A DNA stretch of 64,000 nt from Streptomyces sp. JB150 (lineage in GTDB: Bacteria > Actinomycetota > Actinomycetes > Streptomycetales > Streptomycetaceae), in NCBI RefSeq assembly GCF_011193355.1, contig NZ_CP049780.1, positions 445,686 through 509,685 of the forward strand. Direction: 5' to 3'. Numbering within the stretch: the stretch's first letter is position 1; the number at the start of each line of letters is the position of its first letter. This document shows positions 43,350 through 52,207 of the stretch, in pieces. The translations under genes and the position numbers were made by a program. Below the pieces are notes generated by a model that worked only from the letters and a program-made list of their open reading frames with translations, was not told the DNA's origin and did no database searches.

Positions 43350-45143
43350 ATGACCGAGGACAGGGCCGACCGAGCGGTGAGCCGCCGCGGGTTCGCAAGG
43401 ATGACGGTGGCCCTGGGCGGGGCGCTCGTCCTCGCCCCGCTGCCCGCGCGAGGGGCCACGGCCACGACCGCAGCGCCGGGGCGCGGGCATCCGGCGCGTC
43501 CCACCCTGCGCCACGGCTCGCCGGAGCGCGCGGGGCTGCTCGCCGGCCCGCTGCGGCGGCTCGTCACGGACGCCGAGACGTTCCTCGGCCCCTCCCCCAG
43601 GCATCCCTGGTACGCGGGCGCCGTGCTGCTCGCGGGGCGGGGCGGCACGGTCGCGCTGCACCAGCCGATCGGGATGGCGGTGCGCTACGCCGCGTACGAC
43701 GAGAAGACCGACAGCGGCGTGGAGTTGCCGGCCGAGCGGCAGATCCCGATGGCGCGGGACACCGTCTTCGACCTCGCCTCGGTGTCCAAGCTGTTCACCT
43801 CGATGCTGGCGGTGCAGCAGATCGAGCGGGGCGCGCTGGAGCTGGAGGGGCGGGTCGCCTCGTATCTGCCGGAGTTCGGGGCCGCGGGCAAGCGGGACGT
43901 GACGATCCGGCAGCTGCTCACGCACACCTCCGGTCTCCGCGCCTGGATCCCGCTGTACGCCGCGCCGACGTACGAGGAGAAGCTGCGGCTGATCTGGAAC
44001 GAGGCGCCGGTCGCGCCGCCGGGCAGCCGCTATCTCTACTCGGATCTGAACCTGATCTCGCTCCAGCTCGTCCTGGAGAAGATCACCGCTCGCACTCTGG
44101 ACACCCTGCTCCACGACGAGATCACTGCTCCGCTCGGGATGCACCGCACTCGTTTCAACCCGCCCGCCTCCTGGAAGCCGAAGATCGCGGCCACGGAGGA
44201 CGCCCGCAAGCCCTGGTCGGGGCTGGAGCGAGGGCTGGTCTGGGGCCAGGTGCACGACGAGAACGCCTTCTCCCTCGGCGGAGTCGCGGGCCACGCCGGG
44301 GTGTTCTCCACCGCGTGGGACCTGGCCGTCCTCGGCCGGACCCTGCTCAACGGCGGCTCCTACGGCCGTACCCGCGTCCTCGCGCCGGAGTCGGTGGAGC
44401 TGATGTTCACCGACTTCAACACCGCCTTCCCCGGCGACGAGCACGGCCTCGGCTTCGAGCTGTACCAGCACTGGTACATGGGCGCGCTGGCCACCCCGCG
44501 CACGGCGGGCCACACCGGCTTCACCGGCACCTCGCTGGTCCTCGACCCGACGACCGACGCGTTCCTCGTCGTGCTCGGCAACTCGGTGCACCCGGTGCGC
44601 GGCTGGCGCTCCGGGTCGGCGCCGCGGGTGGCCGCCGCGGACAACCTGGCGCGGGCGGTGCCGGTCCGCCCGGCGCGCGGGCGCACGGCCTGGTTCTCCG
44701 GCATGGCGAGCGCGACGACGGCGACGCTCACGCTGCCCCCGCTGGACACCTCCGGCGGCGGCGCCCGGCTGGGCTGTCTGCTGTGGTGGGACACCGAGCC
44801 GGGCGCGGACATCCTGGCCCTGGAGGCCTCGGCGGACGGCGGCGCCTCCTGGCTGCCGGTGCCGTTCACGACCGCCCGGCCCGGTGAGGAGCCCGTGCAC
44901 CGGCCGTCCGGCGCGGTCGGCGGCTGGTCGGGCCGGGTCTGGCACCGGCTCGCCGCGGACCTGCCGGCCGCGCGGGAGCTGACGGTGCGCTGGCGGTACA
45001 CCACCGACCGGATGTACGTCGGCCGGGGCGCGTACGCCGACGCGCTGCGCGTCACCGCGGGCGACCGGGTCCTGTTCGACGAGGCGCGGCCCGGCGACGC
45101 GGCCCGGATCACGGCGGACGGGTGGTCGGAGTCCGCCGACTGA
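43350..45143 (+). CDS. Tat-exported serine beta-lactamase/DD-peptidase-like hydrolase
   Basis: A 597-residue protein starting at ATG 43350 behind GGGAGGAACGCG. SRRGFARMTVALGGALVL (~10-27) is a twin-arginine signal. The class C beta-lactamase-like domain has FDLASVSKLF (SxxK, ~144), YLYSDLNLISLQLVLEKI (Tyr general base) and HTGFTGTSLVLDP (HxG) near 390. A C-terminal ~150-residue beta-sandwich (GRVWHRLAADLPAARELTVR) is likely a binding or structural module. Members hydrolyse peptides, esters or amides of cell-wall or exogenous origin; the natural substrate is not known. The gene follows the acylase at 119 bp and could be co-transcribed. Confidence 0.88.
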   Translation: MTEDRADRAVSRRGFARMTVALGGALVLAPLPARGATATTAAPGRGHPARPTLRHGSPERAGLLAGPLRRLVTDAETFLGPSPRHPWYAGAVLLAGRGGTVALHQPIGMAVRYAAYDEKTDSGVELPAERQIPMARDTVFDLASVSKLFTSMLAVQQIERGALELEGRVASYLPEFGAAGKRDVTIRQLLTHTSGLRAWIPLYAAPTYEEKLRLIWNEAPVAPPGSRYLYSDLNLISLQLVLEKITARTLDTLLHDEITAPLGMHRTRFNPPASWKPKIAATEDARKPWSGLERGLVWGQVHDENAFSLGGVAGHAGVFSTAWDLAVLGRTLLNGGSYGRTRVLAPESVELMFTDFNTAFPGDEHGLGFELYQHWYMGALATPRTAGHTGFTGTSLVLDPTTDAFLVVLGNSVHPVRGWRSGSAPRVAAADNLARAVPVRPARGRTAWFSGMASATTATLTLPPLDTSGGGARLGCLLWWDTEPGADILALEASADGGASWLPVPFTTARPGEEPVHRPSGAVGGWSGRVWHRLAADLPAARELTVRWRYTTDRMYVGRGAYADALRVTAGDRVLFDEARPGDAARITADGWSESAD

Positions 45144-45352
45144 CGCCGGGGCGGCGTCCGTTTCGCGCGCTCCGGGGCCGCGTCAAGCCGGTGTTGCCGT
45201 CTCGCCTGGTACTGCCGTCGCGCCCGCCGCTGGTGTCCCGCCCGGTGCTGCCGTGGCACCCGCTGCTGACGCCTGGTGCTGCCGTAGCGGCCGCTGCTGG
45301 TGTCCCGCCTGGTGCCGGCGTCATGCCCGGTGCCGCAGCAATCCCCGTCACG

Positions 45353-46912
45353 TCATGGGGACCGCTCCAGCACCGCCATCGCCGCGTTGTGCCCCGGCAC
45401 CCCGCTCACGCCGCCGCCGCGGACCGCGCCCGCGCCGCACAGCAGGACGTTGCGGTGCCGGGTCTCGACGCCCCAGCGGCCGGTGCCGTCCTGGGCGTGC
45501 GGCCAGGACAGGTCGCGGTGGAAGATGTTGCCGCCGGGCAGTCTCAGCTCGCGCTCCAGGTCGATCGGGGTCTTCACCTCGACGCAGGGGCGGCCGTCGG
45601 CGTCCTCGGCGAGGCAGTCGGCGAGGGGTTCGGCGAGCTGGGCGTCGAGCTGGGCGAGGGTGCGCGCCAGCAGGTCGTCGCGGACGGTGTCGTGGTCGCG
45701 GGCGAAGAGCCGGGCGGGGGTGTGCAGACCGAACAGGGTGAGGGTCTGGTAGCCGCCCTCGCACAGCTCGGGGGCGAGGATCGTCGGGTCGGTCAGGGAG
45801 TGGCAGTAGATCTCGGAGGGCGGGACGAGGGGCGGATCGCCGGCGGCGGCCTGGGCGTGGGCGGCGGCGAGCTGCCGGTAGCCCTCGGCGATGTGGAAGG
45901 TGCCGGCGAACGCCTCGCGCGGGTCGGTGTCCGGGTCGAGGAGCCTCGGGAGCCGCTTCAGCAGCATGTTGACCTTCAGCTGCGCGCCCTCGGCGGGCTC
46001 GGGCGGCGCGTCCCCGGTGAGCGCGGCCAGCTCCTGCGGCGAGGCGTTCACCAGGACGTGCCGGGCCGCGGCGACACCCTCGCCGTCGGCGGTGCGGTAG
46101 GCGACCTCGGCGGCCGTGCCGTCGGTGGCGATCCGCACCGCCTCATGGCCGGTGGCCAGGACGGCGCCGGCCGCGCGGGCCGTGGCGGCGAGGGCGTCGG
46201 TGAGGGCGCCCATGCCGCCGACCGGGACGTCCCAGGCGCCGGTGCCGCCGCCGATGACGTGGTAGAGGAAGCAGCGGTTCTGCCGCAGGGAGGGGTCGTG
46301 GGCGTCCGCGAAGGTGCCGATGAGCGCGTCGGTGAGGACGACGCCGCGCACCAGGTCGTCGGTGAAGTGTTCCTCGATGGCGACGCCGATCGGCTCCTCG
46401 AACAGCATCCGCCAGGCGTCCTCGTCGTCGACGCGGCGCCGCAGCTCGGCCCGGCCGGGCAGCGGCTCGGTCAGCGTGGGGAACACGCGCTCGGCGACCC
46501 GGCCCGTCATCTCCTGGAACCGCCGCCACGCGGCGTACTCGCGTTCCCCGCCGGTGAGCCGCGCGAACGCCTCCCGGGTCCGGCGCTCCCCACCGCCGAC
46601 GAGCAGGCCGGTGGGGCGCCCGTCGCGGACGACGGGTGTGTACGAGGAGACGGTCCGGGTGCGCACCCGGAAGTCCAGGCCGAGATCCCGCACGATCTTC
46701 TTCGGGAGCAGGCTGACGAGGTACGAGTAGCGCGACAGCCGCGCGTCCACGCCGCGGAACGGGCGGGTGGAGACGGCGGCACCGCCGGTGTGCCCCAGAC
46801 GTTCCAGTACCAGGACCGACCGTCCGGCGCGGGCCAGATACGCGGCGGCGACCAGACCGTTGTGTCCGCCACCGACGATGACGACGTCGTAGGCGCGAGC
46901 GGGTGCGGGCAT
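45353..46912 (-). CDS. FAD-dependent oxidoreductase, phytoene-desaturase-like (NAD(P)/FAD)
   Basis: A 519-residue flavoprotein; ATG 46912 (MPAPARAYDVVIVGGGHNGL) has AAGGA 5 bases upstream. The N-terminal FAD-binding motif is VVIVGGGHNGLVAAAYLARA, followed by VLVLERLGHTGGAA. The centre has FLYHVIGGGTGAWDVPVGGM (the CrtI-family Gly-rich loop), the FAD-closing strand TGHEAVRIATDGTAAEVAY, and the C-terminal VLLCGAGAVRGGGVSGVPGH. Members catalyse desaturation or isomerisation of carotenoid or related substrates, but many actinomycete homologues are not carotenoid enzymes. No crt genes are nearby, so the substrate is open. It lies 49 bp downstream of the kinase gene on the same strand and may be its operon partner. 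Confidence 0.87.
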   Translation of the reverse strand: MPAPARAYDVVIVGGGHNGLVAAAYLARAGRSVLVLERLGHTGGAAVSTRPFRGVDARLSRYSYLVSLLPKKIVRDLGLDFRVRTRTVSSYTPVVRDGRPTGLLVGGGERRTREAFARLTGGEREYAAWRRFQEMTGRVAERVFPTLTEPLPGRAELRRRVDDEDAWRMLFEEPIGVAIEEHFTDDLVRGVVLTDALIGTFADAHDPSLRQNRCFLYHVIGGGTGAWDVPVGGMGALTDALAATARAAGAVLATGHEAVRIATDGTAAEVAYRTADGEGVAAARHVLVNASPQELAALTGDAPPEPAEGAQLKVNMLLKRLPRLLDPDTDPREAFAGTFHIAEGYRQLAAAHAQAAAGDPPLVPPSEIYCHSLTDPTILAPELCEGGYQTLTLFGLHTPARLFARDHDTVRDDLLARTLAQLDAQLAEPLADCLAEDADGRPCVEVKTPIDLERELRLPGGNIFHRDLSWPHAQDGTGRWGVETRHRNVLLCGAGAVRGGGVSGVPGHNAAMAVLERSP

Positions 46913-46976
46913 GGTCCTTGGTAACACGCGTGATCGTCCGCCGCCAGAGCGCCCGCCGGCCCTCCGGGGGCGCCGC

Positions 46977-49124
<2,148 letters not shown>

Positions 49125-49184
49125 CGCGTGCCGTCGCCCCCGTCGGTGGTCCGCGCCCTCCCCTGGCCCGCCCAGTATGGCGGG

Positions 49185-49827
49185 CTATGGGCCGGCTTTG
49201 TACGGTGCCGGGCGGGCGTCGGGTCCGAGTCCGGTCATCGCCCGCAGGATGTGTTTGGGCGGCAGTTGCCGGCGCAGACGTGCGGGAACGGTGCGCAGGG
49301 CGGTGCCGGTGAGGCGCAGTCGCCGGGTCACGGTATCGGGTGCGGGGGCCGGTCTGCCGTAGAGGGCGTGGGCGTACGGGGGCAGGGAGTCGTACGCCAG
49401 ACGCGCCACGCGCCGCCACAGCACCGCGCGTGCCGGCCGGAGCAGGGGGTGCGCCGGCCGGCGGAGCGGGAAGTCGTCCACCTGGCGTGCCTCGGGTCCG
49501 GCGGCGAGTCGGGGGCGCACGGTGTCGACGTACGCGGCCGGTTCCGCCCGGTCCGCCGGCACGTGCTCCGGGTCGAGGCCGACCAGGCGGGCGCGGACGC
49601 GGTGTTCGGCGATGCGGCGGTCGGCGGCGGCGTCGGTGAGGGGGTGGCCGGAGCGCCGCAGCGCCTGCAGGCAGGAGTCGGTCTCGGCGCAGTGCCCCCA
49701 CAGCAGCGCCGGTTCGTCGACCGGGTACCGCTCCCCCGTGTCGGGGTCGGTCGCCGAGAGCAGGCGGGCTGCCAGGTCACCGAACGCGGCCGAACAGCCC
49801 GGGGTCCCCGCTCCGGAAGGCCGTCAT
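49185..49827 (-). pseudogene. DUF2236 (MpaB/rubber-oxygenase-like) remnant with large internal deletion
   Basis: It begins at ATG 49827 with MTAFRSGDPGLFGRV, changes frame near SVTWQ, and changes again to LLSATDPDTGERYPVDEPAL, WGHCAETDSCLQALRRSGHP and IAEHRVRARLVGLDPEHVP. It continues intact to YDSLPPYAHALYGRPAP and RRQLPPKHILRAMTGL, ending at 49185. The stretch that normally follows TWQ in this family, with the heme-ligand histidine region (~70 residues), is absent. Frameshifts plus loss of the catalytic part make it nonfunctional. It lies between the kinase and copper-protein genes, all on the minus strand. Confidence 0.6.
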
Positions 49828-49889
49828 GCCCGCACCCGAGCCCCGGCTGCGGGGCCTCGGGCACCCTCGGACGGGTCGCGGAAGGCGGG

Positions 49890-50264
49890 TCAGCCCAGGC
49901 CGGCGAGGAAGTCGTCGCAGGCTCGGGCGCAGGCCCGGCAGGCCTCGGCGGCCTCCTCGGCGCCGGGGCGGCCGTCGAAGGCCTCGGCGCTCTCCAGGCA
50001 GACGGTGCGGCACCACTCCAGCTGGACGCGCAGGCCGGTCTCGTCGACCTGGCTCTGCTCGGCCAGCAGTCTGCACGTGGCGTCGCACGCCTCCGCGCAC
50101 ATGATGCCCTTGCGCCGGACCAGCTCCTGCTCGGCGCTGCCGTCCGGGTTTACCAGACTGGCGCGCAGCGCGCAGGCCCGCGCACACTCCGTGCACGCCT
50201 GCGCGCAGACGAACCGGTCCTCCAGGAACCGGACGAGTTCTGCTCGCGATGGCGTCGACGTCAC
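49890..50264 (-). CDS. Four-helix-bundle copper-binding protein (Csp/DUF326-type)
   Basis: A 124-residue protein with twelve cysteines in helical CxxxC and CxxC patterns: CAQACTECARAC (~20-31), CAEACDATC (~56-64), WCRTVC (~83-89) and ACRACARAC (~107-115). In Csp-type proteins such Cys line the core of a four-helix bundle and hold many Cu(I) ions. There is no signal peptide, so it is the cytosolic type, which would buffer or store copper. No copper exporter or CsoR gene is adjacent. The gene is divergent from the ChaB gene 123 bp away. Confidence 0.88.
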   Translation of the reverse strand: MTSTPSRAELVRFLEDRFVCAQACTECARACALRASLVNPDGSAEQELVRRKGIMCAEACDATCRLLAEQSQVDETGLRVQLEWCRTVCLESAEAFDGRPGAEEAAEACRACARACDDFLAGLG

Positions 50265-50386
50265 ACCGCGCGGGTAGCCGCCGCGCGGCCTGTCAAACGC
50301 GGCGGAGCCGGTGACGGCGGGGTTTTCGACCTCGGCACCCGGGCACTCGGGCGAGCCCGACCCGGCGTTCGATGGAGGTGCGGCGG

Positions 50387-50803
50387 ATGCCAGGACGAGA
50401 GGAACTGCCGTCGACGCTGGAGCGCTCGCCCGAGGACGCCCGGCGGACCTGGATCAAGGCGCACGACTCGGCGGTGGAGCAGTACGGCGAGGGCGAGCGG
50501 GCGCACCGCGTCGCCTACAGCGCGCTGAAGCACTCGTACGAGAAGGTCGGCGACCACTGGGAGCGCAAGGAGGGCGGCCGCCGCGGCCCCTCGGACCCGC
50601 GGGCGGCGCGGCCGCGCCGGATGGGCGGCCGCAGCGGCGAGGGCGTCGACGAGAACGCGTCGAAGGAACACCTGTACGAGCTGGCGAAGCGGCTGGACGT
50701 GACGGGGCGATCCCGGATGTCGAAGGGCGAGTTGCTGGACGCGATCCGCAAGGCCAATCGCGCCAGGACGCGCCAGGCCCGCGCGCACCGATCCGGTTCA
50801 TGA
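50387..50803 (+). CDS. ChaB-domain protein with C-terminal Rho-N/SAP-like domain
   Basis: A 138-residue protein. ATG 50387 has GGAGG 9 bases upstream, better than ATG 50372. The ChaB domain occupies about residues 1-60 (ELPSTLERSPEDARRTWIKA, HDSAVEQYGEGERAHRVAYS, HSYEKVGDHWER). A basic linker (RRGPSDPRAARPRRMGG) leads to a Rho-N-like helix pair (SKEHLYELAKRLDVTGRSRM, SKGELLDAIRKA) that usually binds nucleic acid. ChaB proteins are named after a cation-transport regulator, but the function is uncertain; in Streptomyces many are stress-induced. It sits 25 bp before a DUF6479-like gene, with a sigma-B-like promoter in between. Confidence 0.85.
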   Translation: MPGREELPSTLERSPEDARRTWIKAHDSAVEQYGEGERAHRVAYSALKHSYEKVGDHWERKEGGRRGPSDPRAARPRRMGGRSGEGVDENASKEHLYELAKRLDVTGRSRMSKGELLDAIRKANRARTRQARAHRSGS

Positions 50804-50819
50804 CCGAATTGAGGGGTAT
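50795..50819 (+). promoter_or_regulatory. Sigma-B-type promoter GGTT-N15-GGGTAT in front of the DUF6479-like gene
   Basis: GGTT (50795-50798), 15 bases, GGGTAT (50814-50819) fits the Streptomyces sigma-B consensus GNNT-N14-16-GGGTAY. The -10 is only 9 bp before the ATG at 50829, so the transcript would be leaderless or nearly so. The -35 overlaps the end of the ChaB gene. Confidence 0.5.
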
Positions 50820-50828
50820 TCGCACGGT

Positions 50829-51197
50829 ATGAGTACCGCAACGATGCAGTTGGCCGAGCCGAGCGGACTGCTCAGCATCGGGATGTTCGTCGTCCCCGTC
50901 GCCTTGCTGGTGCTGCTGCTGGGCGGCTTCTGGCTCGGTACGCGTATCAGGCTCCGGCAGTCGCGACCGCGACCGGAGGAGCAGCCGCACCTGCCGCCGG
51001 GCGGCGCGGTGCACGAGACCAGGGAGAACCGGGAACCCCGCGAGGTGCCCCGGGTGCCGAAGGGCGGCCGCCCGCTCCTGCCGCACGAGATGGGCAGCTT
51101 CGGCAACTCGGCGACCCAGACCGGCTCCGCGCAGACGCGGCCGCGCTGGACGCCCGGCAGCAGCGGCGCCTGGGGCGGAGGCGGCCCCGGCAAGTGA
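50829..51197 (+). CDS. DUF6479-like single-pass membrane protein
   Basis: A 122-residue protein: a short N-terminus, one TM helix (SIGMFVVPVALLVLLLGGFWLG, ~16-37), a basic stop-transfer (TRIRLRQSRPRPEEQ) and a disordered cytoplasmic tail with a conserved-looking block (VPRVPKGGRPLLPHEMGSFG) and a Gly-rich end. This matches a family I know only as uncharacterised in Streptomyces. No function can be given. A sigma-B-like promoter lies directly upstream, suggesting osmotic or oxidative stress induction together with the next gene (54 bp downstream). Confidence 0.72.
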   Translation: MSTATMQLAEPSGLLSIGMFVVPVALLVLLLGGFWLGTRIRLRQSRPRPEEQPHLPPGGAVHETRENREPREVPRVPKGGRPLLPHEMGSFGNSATQTGSAQTRPRWTPGSSGAWGGGGPGK

Positions 51198-51250
51198 CCG
51201 GGCCCAGGTCCCGGCACGTGTCCCGGCAGACTACGGAGGAAGTGAGATCC

Positions 51251-51601
51251 ATGGCCGAGCCCGGCCGCAGTTCCCTGCCCCTGCCCGACTACGACCACCT
51301 GCCCATCGGCGGGCTGGAGAGCCGGGTGCGCTCCCTGAGCGCCGAGGAAGTGGAAGAGCTGATCGCGTACGAGCGGACCCACGCCGACCGGCTGCCGGTG
51401 ACCGAGCTGCTGACGGCCCGCCTCGAGCAGCTGCACTCGGGTGCCGAGCCCACCTCCGGTGATCCGTCGGCCCTGCGCCCGGAGCAGGCCCAGGGCCGCG
51501 TGGGGTCCCACGTGTCCCCGGCGACCTCGCCCCAGCCCTTCAGTCCTCCCCCGCACGGCACCCCGGACCAGCGGGGCAAGCCGAAGGGCGACCGGTTCTA
51601 G
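51251..51601 (+). CDS. Conserved hypothetical protein (YDHLPIGGLESRVRSL-type)
   Basis: A 116-residue protein starting at ATG 51251 behind GGAGGAAGTGAG. A recognisable block LPLPDYDHLPIGGLESRVRS, then LSAEEVEELIAYERTHADRL and PVTELLTARLEQLHSG, forms a short three-helix domain. The rest is a Pro/Gly-rich tail. The block is shared by actinomycete proteins annotated only by a domain number; the function is unknown to me. It follows the DUF6479-like gene at 54 bp and ends at a strong bidirectional terminator. Confidence 0.72.
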   Translation: MAEPGRSSLPLPDYDHLPIGGLESRVRSLSAEEVEELIAYERTHADRLPVTELLTARLEQLHSGAEPTSGDPSALRPEQAQGRVGSHVSPATSPQPFSPPPHGTPDQRGKPKGDRF

Positions 51602-51625
51602 TCGGCTCCCGATCCCGGCGTACAC

Positions 51626-51659
51626 GGTGCGCGGGACCCCGCCCGGGGTCCCGCGCACC
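51626..51659. terminator. Bidirectional terminator between convergent genes
   Basis: A 15-bp perfect stem (GGTGCGCGGGACCCC with its complement) and a 4-base loop between the stops at 51601 (+) and 51666 (-). It can end transcription from both sides. Confidence 0.8.
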
Positions 51660-51665
51660 GGCATG

Positions 51666-52148
51666 TCATCGGCCGTCCGTCCCCGGCGTGGCCTGCCCGC
51701 CGGCGCGGTTGTCGTCGAGACCCGCGACGCGGGAGACGTTCTCGCGGTCCTCCGGGTCCTCGCTGGGGGCGGCGGCGAACCAGGCGTCGAGGATCTCCCT
51801 CAGCAGGGGCTCGGACGTCAGGCGCAAGCTCAGGGCCAGGACATTGGCGTCGTTCCAGCGGCGGGCGCCGTCGGCGGTGTAGGCGTCGGTGCACAGGGCG
51901 GCCCGGACGCCGGGCACCTTGTTGGCGGCGATCGACGCGCCGGTACCGGTCCAGCAGCAGACGACCGCCTGGTCCGCCGCGCCCTCGGCGACGTCGCGGG
52001 CCGCCGCGGCGGAGCAGGCCGCCCACTGGGGGTCGTCCCCGGGGCGCAGCGCCCCGTGCGTGACCACCTCGTGGCCCCGGCCGCGCAGCTCACCGACCAG
52101 GAGCCGGGCCACGGGTTCGTCCATGTCGGAGGAGACGGAGATCCGCAT
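51666..52148 (-). CDS. RpiB/LacAB-family sugar-phosphate isomerase
   Basis: A 160-residue protein starting at ATG 52148 (MRISVSSDMDEPVARLLVGE). The RpiB fold is clear: ELRGRGHEVVTHGALRPGD, then AVVCCWTGTGASIAANKVPG with the Cys before the Gly-rich loop, VRAALCTDAYTADGARRWND and ANVLALSLRLTSEPLLREIL. RpiB interconverts ribose-5-P and ribulose-5-P; LacAB enzymes act on galactose-6-P or other hexose phosphates. It is the last gene of the operon with the GH65 phosphorylase (59 bp gap), so a hexose-phosphate substrate from that pathway is plausible. Confidence 0.87.
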   Translation of the reverse strand: MRISVSSDMDEPVARLLVGELRGRGHEVVTHGALRPGDDPQWAACSAAAARDVAEGAADQAVVCCWTGTGASIAANKVPGVRAALCTDAYTADGARRWNDANVLALSLRLTSEPLLREILDAWFAAAPSEDPEDRENVSRVAGLDDNRAGGQATPGTDGR

Positions 52149-52207
52149 GTACCGGAGACTACCCCCGCGCGTCCGGCCGGACCGAGGCCCGGCAGCCAGT
52201 CCGGCAG

